A DNA stretch of 29,242 nt from JBGLNL01 sp046484125 (GTDB lineage Bacteria; Chloroflexota; Dehalococcoidia; SZUA-161; SpSt-899). Every line of letters begins with the position of its first letter. Position 1 is the first letter of the stretch. The DNA lies in NCBI GenBank assembly GCA_046484125.1, contig JAWOBX010000083.1:1-29242 (forward strand), given 5' to 3'. The notes below the pieces were generated by a model. It had not been told where the DNA came from. It was given only the letters and a program-made list of their open reading frames with translations, and made no database searches. This document shows, in pieces, positions 22,391 to 29,242 of the stretch. Position numbers and translations under genes: made by a program.

Positions 22391-22408
22391 CCGGTGATTC
22401 TTCACCGG
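22391..22408. repeat. Perfect 7-bp hairpin upstream of valS
   Basis: CCGGTGA-TTCT-TCACCGG forms an uninterrupted stem with a four-base loop, 48 bases upstream of the valS -35 element. No T-tract follows on either strand, so it is unlikely to be an intrinsic terminator. It could be a regulatory or dispersed element. Confidence 0.4.
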
Positions 22409-22455
22409 CAGCACGGGTTCGTAATTTCATCAATATTGTGGATGTAGGATATCAA

Positions 22456-22484
22456 TTGACGCAATAATTTAGCAAGTGTAGAAT
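22456..22484 (+). promoter_or_regulatory. valS promoter
   Basis: TTGACG (22456-22461), a 17-base spacer and TAGAAT (22479-22484) form a near-consensus sigma-70 promoter. The predicted leader is only about 52 bases, too short for a T-box. It contains a small CCGG-ATTAAT-CCGG-like palindrome near 22505-22519. Confidence 0.65.
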
Positions 22485-22542
22485 CAGTAGGGGCAGAGAG
22501 ACAGCCGGGATTAATCCGGTTTCTAACACCGAAAATGTGCTC

Positions 22543-25197
22543 ATGAAATCCGAAAAACTCAGTCAAATCCCCAAGGCCTATGAACCCGGAAAAGTCGAGG
22601 GGAAGTGGTACCGGTTCTGGATGGAGAGAGGGTACTTCACCCCCTCTATAGACCCGTCCAGAAAGCCTTTCGTGATCATAATGCCCCCTCCCAACGTCAC
22701 CGGTGAGCTTCATGTTGGCCATGCGCTCACTGCCACGATGGAGGATATCCTCACAAGATGGCATCGTATGAAAGGCGAACCCACACTCTGGCTTCCCGGC
22801 GTCGATCACGCCAGCATAGCCACCGAATATGTGGTACAGCAGAATCTCGCGGCCGAGGGATTGACCCGCCGGAGTCTGGGAAGGGAGAAGTTCCTGGAAC
22901 GCGTCTGGCAATGGGTGCAGAGATCGCGCCAGCGGATCACGGAACAACACAAGGCTCTTGGTGTATCCTGCGATTGGAGCAGAGAGACCTTCACTATGGA
23001 TGAAGGTCCGGCTCGGGCAGTTCGCACTACGTTCGTAAATCTATACAATAAGGGACTTATTTATCGAGGTGAGCGGCTTACCAACTGGTGTCCGGTGTGC
23101 GGAACCGTGCTGTCCGATCTGGAGGTAGACCATAAAGAAATCCAGGGCAACCTGTATCATATAAAATACCGCATGTCGGAAGACGAAAACGGGTTCCTGA
23201 CAGTGGCGACAACCCGTCCGGAGACACTGCTTGGAGACACTGGAATCGCGGTCAACCCGGAGGACCCCAGATACAAGGACGTGGTGGGCAAAAACGTTGT
23301 CGTACCTGCGGTACACAGGGAAATCCCGGTCATCGCCGACGAGGCAGTGGACACCTCATTCGGTACCGGTGCGCTCAAAGTAACGCCGGCACACGACCCG
23401 GTGGACTTTGAAATCGGGCAGGCGCACGAGCTTCAGTTCATAAATGTTTTCAATCTGGATGCCACGCTCAATGAAAACGCCGGGCCATATTGCGGCCAGG
23501 ATCGCTTCGAGTGCCGTAAATCCCTGGTTTCTGACCTGGAAAACGAGGGCCTGCTGGTGAAAATAGAACCATATTCACATTCAGTAGGGCATTGCTATCG
23601 CTGCGGTACGATGGTCGAGCCAATCGTTACCATGCAATGGTTCGTGGAAATCGGGCCCCTGGCAAAGCCGGCCATCGACGCTGTGAAGGATCGAAGAATC
23701 CAGATTATCCCCGAGCATTTCACCAGGACATACCTCAACTGGATGGAGAATATCAGAGACTGGTGCATCAGCCGCCAGCTCTGGTGGGGGCACCGGATTC
23801 CCGTCTGGTATTGCCTTGATTGTGGGAAAATAATTGTAACTGTAACTGATCCGGTTACCTGTCCCAACTGCCGGTCAACCAGTATCGAGCAGGATCCTGA
23901 TGTGCTGGATACATGGTTCAGTTCCGGGTTGTGGCCTCACTCCACCCTGGGCTGGCCGGATGAAACCGGGGATTTCAAATATTTCTACCCGACTACAGTG
24001 ATGGAGACGGGCTACGATATCCTCTTTTTCTGGGTAGCCCGGATGATTATGATGGGCCTCGAGAATACGGGAGAGATTCCTTTTGAAAAGGTTTATCTGC
24101 ACGGTCTAATCCGTGACGAGAACGGTGAAAAGATGAGCAAATCCAAGGGGAATGTTATGGATCCCCTGTCTATGATGGATCAGTACGGGACTGACGCCCT
24201 TCGTATGGCCCTGACGGTTGGCAACACACCGGGTAATGATATGCGTTTGAGTCCGAATAAACTGGAGGGTGCGCGCAACTTCGCCAATAAACTCTGGAAT
24301 ACCAGCCGTTTTATCTTAAGCAATCTTGAGGAGGAAACAACAGCCCGCTCTTCCCCGGACCATATTGAGGATCGATGGATTAAGAGCCGCTTGAACAGGC
24401 TCATCACCGAGACAACCCAACTGATGGAAGGATTCATGCTCGGCGAGGCGCTCAGTAAGATTCACGATTTCGTCTGGGGAGAGTTTTGTGACTGGTATAT
24501 CGAGCTGGCCAAGATTCGTATACGCAATCAGGAAGAGCCCTCCCCTCTCCCCACCCTCGCGGAAACCCTGGAGACGACACTGCGCCTTTTGCATCCCTTT
24601 ATGCCGTTTATCACGGAGGAAATATGGCAGAGGCTCGCCGTCCATCTGCCGGAGGAAATGCGACCGGAATCGATCATGATCGCGGAATATCCGGTCCCGG
24701 ATGAGGCGGCAATTGATACCGTAGCGGAAAGGGAAATCGAGTCACTTATCGAAATTGTCCGTTCCATCCGAAACGCGCGTGCTGAATCAGCGGTCGAGCC
24801 GTCAAAATTCATAGACGCGCTGATTTCAGTCGAGGATTCCCGGTTCCCTGCGGGAAACCATAGGGATGCCATCAGTGCTCTGGCCAGGGTCAGGCCACTA
24901 ACCGTAATCGAGGATGAGAGGAGCGCAGGGGACGAGCAAGCCAAGGTCCTGGTGCTCCGTGACGTTAAGGTAATCCTGCCGCTGGCCGGGATGGTCGATC
25001 TGGAGGAGGAGCGGAAGCGAATTGAAAAGGAAATCGAGTCGGCCCGAAACCGGATAGCAAGCACAGAGGCCAAGCTGCAAAATGAGCAATTCATCTCCAA
25101 AGCCCCTGCCGAGGTTGTCGAAAGGGAGCGCACCAGCCTGGCTGAGGCCAGAGGTAAGCTGGAGAGACTCTTAAGGCAATTCGAGGAGCTGGGCTGA
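22543..25197 (+). CDS. valS: Valyl-tRNA synthetase
   Basis: Charges tRNA-Val with valine in the cytosol. Class I synthetase of 884 residues from the ATG at 22543; an in-frame GTG at 22537 is the alternative, and neither has a good Shine-Dalgarno. Motifs: HVGH (residues 57-60 in PPPNVTGELHVGHALT) as the HIGH motif, LPGVDHASIATE, the CP1 editing domain with TTRPETLLGDTGIAVNP, the Cys pairs in RCGT and DCGK...CPNC that may bind zinc, KMSKSKGNVMDP as the KMSKS loop, and the ValS-specific C-terminal coiled-coil tRNA arm (from LEEERKRIEKEIE). Length is normal. Its own promoter lies close upstream, and mazG follows 14 bases after its stop. It marks the return to core genome. Confidence 0.98.
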   Translation: MKSEKLSQIPKAYEPGKVEGKWYRFWMERGYFTPSIDPSRKPFVIIMPPPNVTGELHVGHALTATMEDILTRWHRMKGEPTLWLPGVDHASIATEYVVQQNLAAEGLTRRSLGREKFLERVWQWVQRSRQRITEQHKALGVSCDWSRETFTMDEGPARAVRTTFVNLYNKGLIYRGERLTNWCPVCGTVLSDLEVDHKEIQGNLYHIKYRMSEDENGFLTVATTRPETLLGDTGIAVNPEDPRYKDVVGKNVVVPAVHREIPVIADEAVDTSFGTGALKVTPAHDPVDFEIGQAHELQFINVFNLDATLNENAGPYCGQDRFECRKSLVSDLENEGLLVKIEPYSHSVGHCYRCGTMVEPIVTMQWFVEIGPLAKPAIDAVKDRRIQIIPEHFTRTYLNWMENIRDWCISRQLWWGHRIPVWYCLDCGKIIVTVTDPVTCPNCRSTSIEQDPDVLDTWFSSGLWPHSTLGWPDETGDFKYFYPTTVMETGYDILFFWVARMIMMGLENTGEIPFEKVYLHGLIRDENGEKMSKSKGNVMDPLSMMDQYGTDALRMALTVGNTPGNDMRLSPNKLEGARNFANKLWNTSRFILSNLEEETTARSSPDHIEDRWIKSRLNRLITETTQLMEGFMLGEALSKIHDFVWGEFCDWYIELAKIRIRNQEEPSPLPTLAETLETTLRLLHPFMPFITEEIWQRLAVHLPEEMRPESIMIAEYPVPDEAAIDTVAEREIESLIEIVRSIRNARAESAVEPSKFIDALISVEDSRFPAGNHRDAISALARVRPLTVIEDERSAGDEQAKVLVLRDVKVILPLAGMVDLEEERKRIEKEIESARNRIASTEAKLQNEQFISKAPAEVVERERTSLAEARGKLERLLRQFEELG

Positions 25198-25211
25198 ATC
25201 GGTTTGACATC

Positions 25212-25982
25212 ATGGATGACCTCAGCACTTTTGAAGCTTTCCGCCATATCATCGCCGCACTGCGTGCTCCCGATGGGTGTCCCTGGGATCGTAAGCAAAC
25301 TCACCAGTCGCTCAAGCCTTATCTGATTGAGGAAGCCTATGAAACCGTTCAGGCCCTCGATGATGAAGATAGTGACCGGCTCTGCGAAGAGCTGGGAGAC
25401 CTGCTTTTGCAAATCGGTTTGCACGCCGTAATCGCCGAGGAATCAGGTGAGTTCCAGATGGCAGATATACTTCGGCGTATCAACGAGAAGCTGATCCGCC
25501 GGCACCCGCATGTGTTCGGGGATACTGAAGTCACCGGGGAGAGTGAGGTAATGGCCAACTGGGAGGAGATCAAGAGAGCGGAAGGTAAGAGCGGCAAATC
25601 GCTTCTCGAGGGTGTCCCTGAGACCATTCCGGCTCTCGCTTACAGCCAGATAATTCAACAGCGCGCAGCACGGGTCGGGTTCGACTGGAACGAAATCGAC
25701 GGTGTTCTGGAAAAAGTCGGCGAGGAATTGGGGGAGTTGAAAGAGGCTCAGAGCCATCAGGAGAAGGTGCATGAATTCGGTGACCTGCTACTGGCCCTTT
25801 GTAATGCCGCCCGGTGGATGGATATAGATCTGGAAAGTTCGCTGCGCCAGGCTAATTCCCGTTTTCGGAGACGTTTTGCCTGCATGGAGGAGCTCGGGGA
25901 ACAAAGGGGTATATCCCTCAATACCCTCTCTATTGAAGAGCTGGATAAACTGTGGGAAGAGGCGAAAAAAATAAATAAGTAG
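25212..25982 (+). CDS. mazG: Nucleoside triphosphate pyrophosphohydrolase MazG
   Basis: Hydrolyses NTPs/dNTPs to monophosphates plus pyrophosphate, cleaning the nucleotide pool. The 256 residues contain two MazG domains in tandem. The first has CPWDRKQTHQSLKPYL and the metal-binding EEAYE...EELGDLLLQ pattern; the second has KVGEELGELKEA...HEFGDLLLALCNAA. This is the full-length bacterial type, not the short phage or single-domain form. It is probably cotranscribed with valS. No strong ribosome binding site is seen before the ATG. Nothing is unusual. Confidence 0.96.
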   Translation: MDDLSTFEAFRHIIAALRAPDGCPWDRKQTHQSLKPYLIEEAYETVQALDDEDSDRLCEELGDLLLQIGLHAVIAEESGEFQMADILRRINEKLIRRHPHVFGDTEVTGESEVMANWEEIKRAEGKSGKSLLEGVPETIPALAYSQIIQQRAARVGFDWNEIDGVLEKVGEELGELKEAQSHQEKVHEFGDLLLALCNAARWMDIDLESSLRQANSRFRRRFACMEELGEQRGISLNTLSIEELDKLWEEAKKINK

Positions 25983-26005
25983 GGGCACAATAGACTTGCG
26001 CCCCT
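25965..26005 (-). terminator. Intrinsic terminator of the leftward dehydrogenase gene
   Basis: AGGGGC (25981-25986) pairs with GCCCCT (26000-26005) around a 13-base loop. On the minus strand the stem is followed by ACTTATTTATTTTTTTCG, a good T-rich tail that lies in the end of mazG. On the plus strand no T-run follows. Confidence 0.5.
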
Positions 26006-26022
26006 GCTTATAATTCGTGAAC

Positions 26023-27195
26023 TTACCGGTTCGCCTTCCGGATATCGAGCAGGTCCATCGCCACTATCCGCTTGCAAGTGTTCGATGATCCCTCTACTAT
26101 CTCGTACAATGGCGCATCCCGGTAGTACCGTGCCACCGGGTACTCGGTCGAATAGCCGTAAGCGCCAAGGGTTCTCATAGCCATCCTGGCAGCCTTCATG
26201 GCAATCTCTCCGGAGAGATACTTGGCCAGCGCGACCTCATACGTATTGCCAAGATTTCCCTGGTCTTTCTCCCAGGCCGCTTTGTATACCATGTAGCGGG
26301 CAGCTTCAAGTTCACAGGCAACCTGTGCTATAAGGTCCTGATTCATCTGGAAGTTACCAATGTGTTCACCGAATTGTTTCCTCTCCTTACAGTAGGCGAC
26401 GGTCGATTCAAGGGCCGCCTGAGCGAGACCGATGCCGCCGGCGGCGGCCGATAAGCGGGTCTGGTTAAGTGAACTGAACACGATCTTGGCGCCGTCACCA
26501 GGCTTGCCCAGTATGTTTTCCTTCGGGATTTGCGCATCCTCAAGGAATACCTCGCCCGTTGGAGTTGACCGGGTTCCCATCTTATCCAGATCGCTGGTAC
26601 TGATACCAGGGAAATTCTTCGGCTCGACAATGAACGCAGAAAGGCCCTTGCCCCTTGCCTCCCTATCGGTATACGCATAGCAAATAAGCACATCGGCTAC
26701 GTTGGCGTTGGAAATCCAGGTCTTGGAACCGTTCAGCAGCCAGTGGTCACCTTTGTCTACAGCGGTGGACTTCATAGCCATGACATCGGAGCCCGCCTCT
26801 GGTTCCGTTATCCCGAAGCCCCCGAGATAGTCAGCGCTAACCAGCTTCTGTATGTAGCCTTTTTGTTTAAGCTCATCCGAACCATACCTATATATGGTGT
26901 AGGCGCATCCCAGGGTCTCCATGTTGACCTGCACTCTCAGCGAACTCGAGGCCCTGGCGATCTCCTCAGTGATTATGGTCGCAGCCATCCATCCCTGATC
27001 CATACTGGTGCCGCCATACTCCTCTGGTATGACTGTGCCAAACCAGCCCAGCTCGGCCATTGGCTTAATTGCTTCTTCATACGGAAGATAGTGTTTTTCG
27101 TCCCACTCATCGGCGTATGGAGCGATTTTCTCGTCGGCGAACTCCCGTACCCACTGTCGCAGCATCTGCAGGTCCTCTGACAACTGGAAATCCAT
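26023..27195 (-). CDS. Acyl-CoA dehydrogenase, canonical homotetrameric type
   Basis: A 390-residue FAD acyl-CoA dehydrogenase with all usual elements: AELGWFGTVIPEEYGG, GGFGITEPEAGSDVMAMKS, the WISNANVADV flavin loop, RKQFGEHIGNFQMNQDLIA, and the C-terminal YEIVEGSSNTCKRIV. Glu368 of VEGSS takes the place of the catalytic Glu of medium-chain dehydrogenase (Y-E-G-T). It is therefore self-sufficient, unlike the two subunits encoded at 4320-6657. GGGAGG precedes the ATG. It is a lone gene between mazG and clpC with its own promoter and terminator. Sequence resembles the glutaryl-CoA/cyclohex-1-ene-carboxyl-CoA/short-chain group, but I cannot fix the substrate. Confidence 0.95.
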   Translation of the reverse strand: MDFQLSEDLQMLRQWVREFADEKIAPYADEWDEKHYLPYEEAIKPMAELGWFGTVIPEEYGGTSMDQGWMAATIITEEIARASSSLRVQVNMETLGCAYTIYRYGSDELKQKGYIQKLVSADYLGGFGITEPEAGSDVMAMKSTAVDKGDHWLLNGSKTWISNANVADVLICYAYTDREARGKGLSAFIVEPKNFPGISTSDLDKMGTRSTPTGEVFLEDAQIPKENILGKPGDGAKIVFSSLNQTRLSAAAGGIGLAQAALESTVAYCKERKQFGEHIGNFQMNQDLIAQVACELEAARYMVYKAAWEKDQGNLGNTYEVALAKYLSGEIAMKAARMAMRTLGAYGYSTEYPVARYYRDAPLYEIVEGSSNTCKRIVAMDLLDIRKANR

Positions 27196-27254
27196 ATGTT
27201 TTAACCTCCCTTAATTCCGGAACTCTATTGATTCTTGAAAACTGTTCCCGCAAG

Positions 27255-27283
27255 ATTATAGCAAATTTTAACCGCTTCGATAA
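27255..27283 (-). promoter_or_regulatory. Promoter of the lone acyl-CoA dehydrogenase gene
   Basis: On the minus strand TTATCG (27283-27278), a 17-base spacer and a perfect TATAAT (27260-27255), preceded by TGC to form an extended -10. The start point would be about 53 bases before the ATG. Confidence 0.6.
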
Positions 27284-27466
27284 AACAAATAACTCCCCCG
27301 CAACAGCGCTTCAAATACAAATGGTTCGCTCCCGGGTGAAAAGTAAATGTGGTTTGCTATTTTCGCTTTTTTGGTGTGGTACTGGTATTCTACTTATTTA
27401 TATGATAGAATCAGGTCTACCTTATTTCATGCTTCATTAAAGAAAGCTCGGCAAAGCTTCGCAACT

Positions 27467-27495
27467 TTGACCTTTCACCGGGGTAAGCGTATAAT
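27467..27495 (+). promoter_or_regulatory. clpC promoter
   Basis: TTGACC (27467-27472), a 17-base spacer and a perfect TATAAT (27490-27495) give a strong vegetative promoter about 25 bases before the ribosome binding site. The -35 region contains GGTCAAA on the opposite strand, one heptad of a CtsR box. The second heptad at the proper spacing is not recognisable. Confidence 0.75.
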
Positions 27496-27526
27496 TATAA
27501 GTGAGGGCAATCATAGGGGTGAGATT

Positions 27527-29242
27527 ATGGCAAGTCGCTTTGATAAATTCACAGAAAGAGCCCGCAAAGTACTGGCGCTGGCCCAGGAAGAGGCGCAGCG
27601 TTTTAACCATAGTTATATAAGTACCGAGCACATACTTCTGGGAATCACCAGTGAGGGTACCGGTGTAGCTACAAAAGTGCTGATAAACCTGGGTGTCGAA
27701 CTGGAAAAGGTTCGAACTGCTGTAGAGTTCGTAATCGGTCGTGGCGAGACCAAGAGCCAGGGAGAAGTAGGGTTAACTCCGCGAGCCAAAAAAGTAATAG
27801 AGCTTGCGGTTGATGAGGCAAGGCATTTGAATCACAACTACATCGGCACCGAGCATCTTCTACTCGGTCTGCTTCGTGAAGGGGAAGGGGTAGCTTCAGG
27901 CGTCCTGGAAAGTCTGGGAGTGAGCCTTGAAAAGACGCGAGCTGAGGTGCTGCGTTTTCTCAATGAAAGCCTGCCTCAGAGCAAATCGAGCGCGGGAATG
28001 GGTACTGGTTCTGGAGCAAGGGCTGCGGCCAATACCAAGACACCAACTCTGGATCAACTGGGGATCGATCTTACTGCGGCCGCCGCGGCGGGCAAGCTGG
28101 ATCCGGTTGTCGGCAGAGCCAAGGAGCAGCAAAGGGTGATCCAGATACTCAGCAGGCGCAGGAAGAACAATCCGGTATTGATTGGTGAAGCTGGTGTCGG
28201 TAAGACCGCCATAGCCGAGGCTATCGCACATCGGGTAGCCAGCGGAGATATTCCCGAAACCCTTCGCGGCAAGAGGCTGGTTACGCTGGATATTGGCGCT
28301 CTCGTGGCCGGCACAAAATATCGCGGTGAATTCGAGGAACGGCTGAAAAAGGTTATTGCCGAGATAAAATCGGCTGGTAACGTCATGCTTTTCATTGACG
28401 AGATACATACTCTGGTTGGGGCGGGCGCTGCCGAAGGGGCAGTTGACGCCTCCAGCCTTCTTAAACCGGCTCTGGCCCGTGGAGAATTGCAGTGTATAGG
28501 CGCGACAACGGCCAGCGAATATCGCAAATATGTGGAAAAGGACGCTGCGCTTGAGCGACGGTTCGGGTCGATTCTGGTGGAAGAGCCAACTATTGAAGAA
28601 ACCGTAGAGATACTTAAGGGAATAAAGTCCAGATACGAGGAACATCACCGTCTTAAGATATCGGAGGCGGCAATCAAAGCTGCTGCCTCGCTGGCGGCGC
28701 GATACATACCTGACCGCTATTTGCCGGATAAGGCTATCGACCTCATTGATGAGGCCTCGTCTCGTGTGCGCATTGAGAACCTGACCCCTCCGCTTCCCAT
28801 TGCCGAGTTACAGAAAGCCCTGGAATCGGTTCGCAGAGAGAAGGAGCAGGCGATCGCAGGTCAGCAATACGAGTACGCGGCGGAAGTGCGCGACCGTGAA
28901 CTCAAACTCGAAGAGAGAATAAGCAAATCCCAGCAGGAATGGAAAGAGGAGCAATCCAGCGCGGATATTGAGGTTGGAGAACAGGATATCGCTGAAGTCG
29001 TGAGTATGTGGACAGGCATCCCGGTAACCCGCCTGGCTAGTGACGAAACAGAACGGCTGCTTCAGATGGAAGATGCTCTTCATAAACGCATTATAGGGCA
29101 GGATGAAGCTATTGAACTGGTTTCCAAGGCGGTCCGCCGGGCAAGAGCCGGCTTGAAAGACCCCAGGAGGCCGATCGGGGTCTTCACCTTCCTGGGACCT
29201 ACGGGGGTCGGGAAAACTGAACTTGTTCGAGCGCTGGCTGAG
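27527..29242 (+). CDS. clpC: ATP-dependent Clp protease ATP-binding subunit ClpC, 3'-truncated by the window edge
   Basis: AAA+ unfoldase that feeds substrates to ClpP. The first 572 codons are present, starting at the ATG at 27527 with AGGGGTGAG upstream. Two Clp N-domain repeats (FTERARKVLALAQEEA and LTPRAKKVIELAVDEA) precede the first AAA domain, which has Walker A GEAGVGKT at 220-227, Walker B FIDEIH and the pore loop segment GTKYRGEFEERLK. A UVR-type middle domain (near AGQQYEYAAEVRDRELKLEE) identifies ClpC rather than ClpB or ClpA. The second Walker A GPTGVGKT (557-564) is reached just before the window ends. Sequence is intact and ordinary; control probably by general stress signals. 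Confidence 0.96.
   Translation, partial: MASRFDKFTERARKVLALAQEEAQRFNHSYISTEHILLGITSEGTGVATKVLINLGVELEKVRTAVEFVIGRGETKSQGEVGLTPRAKKVIELAVDEARHLNHNYIGTEHLLLGLLREGEGVASGVLESLGVSLEKTRAEVLRFLNESLPQSKSSAGMGTGSGARAAANTKTPTLDQLGIDLTAAAAAGKLDPVVGRAKEQQRVIQILSRRRKNNPVLIGEAGVGKTAIAEAIAHRVASGDIPETLRGKRLVTLDIGALVAGTKYRGEFEERLKKVIAEIKSAGNVMLFIDEIHTLVGAGAAEGAVDASSLLKPALARGELQCIGATTASEYRKYVEKDAALERRFGSILVEEPTIEETVEILKGIKSRYEEHHRLKISEAAIKAAASLAARYIPDRYLPDKAIDLIDEASSRVRIENLTPPLPIAELQKALESVRREKEQAIAGQQYEYAAEVRDRELKLEERISKSQQEWKEEQSSADIEVGEQDIAEVVSMWTGIPVTRLASDETERLLQMEDALHKRIIGQDEAIELVSKAVRRARAGLKDPRRPIGVFTFLGPTGVGKTELVRALAE

Noticed and set aside
22292..22542. T-box leader upstream of valS
   Set aside because: The near-consensus promoter at 22456-22484 leaves about 52 bases of leader, too short for a T-box, and no T-box core was seen.
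27455..27485. CtsR operator in front of clpC
   Set aside because: Only one GGTCAAA heptad is present; the direct repeat at three-base spacing is missing, and GGTGAAA abuts it without spacer.
1..29242. CRISPR arrays, tRNA or rRNA genes, phage modules
   Set aside because: I saw no regularly spaced repeats, no cloverleaf-like or rRNA-like sequence, and no phage structural genes on reading both strands; short tRNAs could still be missed by eye.

Overview
The window looks like a chromosomal segment from a strict anaerobe. I suspect a Chloroflexota (Dehalococcoidia-like) bacterium. The signs are an oxygen-sensitive glycyl radical enzyme, 2-hydroxyacyl-CoA dehydratase/benzoyl-CoA reductase-type subunits, many Fe-S proteins, three acyl-CoA dehydrogenases and a ClpC-type chaperone. 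The phylum is inferred from gene content and is not proven.

Layout, left to right. (1) 1-644, minus: 5'-part of a glycerophosphodiester phosphodiesterase. (2) 814-4313, plus: a CRP/FNR-type palindrome placed at about -41.5 of a candidate promoter, then a glycyl radical enzyme and its radical-SAM activase. The enzyme has a Cys-Met-Ser active-site loop that recalls X-succinate synthases. (3) 4320-7798, minus: a catabolic operon of a BadI/MenB-type crotonase, a 68-residue membrane protein and two adjacent, non-identical acyl-CoA dehydrogenase subunits that recall PimC/PimD. (4) 7935-8108: a truncated IS21-type istB remnant. (5) 8368-8880, minus: a MarR repressor. It faces the next operon across a palindromic operator that overlaps divergent promoters.

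(6) 9201-20773, plus: twelve closely packed codirectional genes, the most interesting part of the window. They encode an orphan substrate-binding lipoprotein, two 2-hydroxyacyl-CoA dehydratase/BcrBC-like subunits, a CooC-like P-loop ATPase, an unknown His/Cys-conserved protein (family A), a two-TM membrane protein, a winged-helix plus Cys-rich plus 2[4Fe-4S] protein, a limonene-epoxide-hydrolase-like protein, a flavodoxin, a GlcD-like FAD oxidase, a CCG-domain Fe-S protein and a GMC-like flavoprotein with an extra four-Cys motif. No classical ASKHA-type dehydratase activase is present; the nucleotide-driven partner beside the dehydratase-like pair is the CooC-like ATPase. (7) 20836-22291, minus: a TPR protein and a second copy (family B) of the unknown protein in the large operon.

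(8) 22456-25982: housekeeping genes valS and mazG. (9) 26023-27195, minus: a third, canonical acyl-CoA dehydrogenase. (10) 27467-end: a strong promoter and the first 572 codons of clpC.

Working model (inference): the segment is a catabolic island for anaerobic breakdown of a cyclic or otherwise recalcitrant carboxylic acid or hydrocarbon. Activation would be by radical chemistry and/or a low-potential CoA-ester reductase/dehydratase, followed by ring hydrolysis and beta-oxidation. Dedicated flavin/Fe-S electron carriers would serve the pathway, under MarR and CRP/FNR control. The substrate cannot be read from the sequence.
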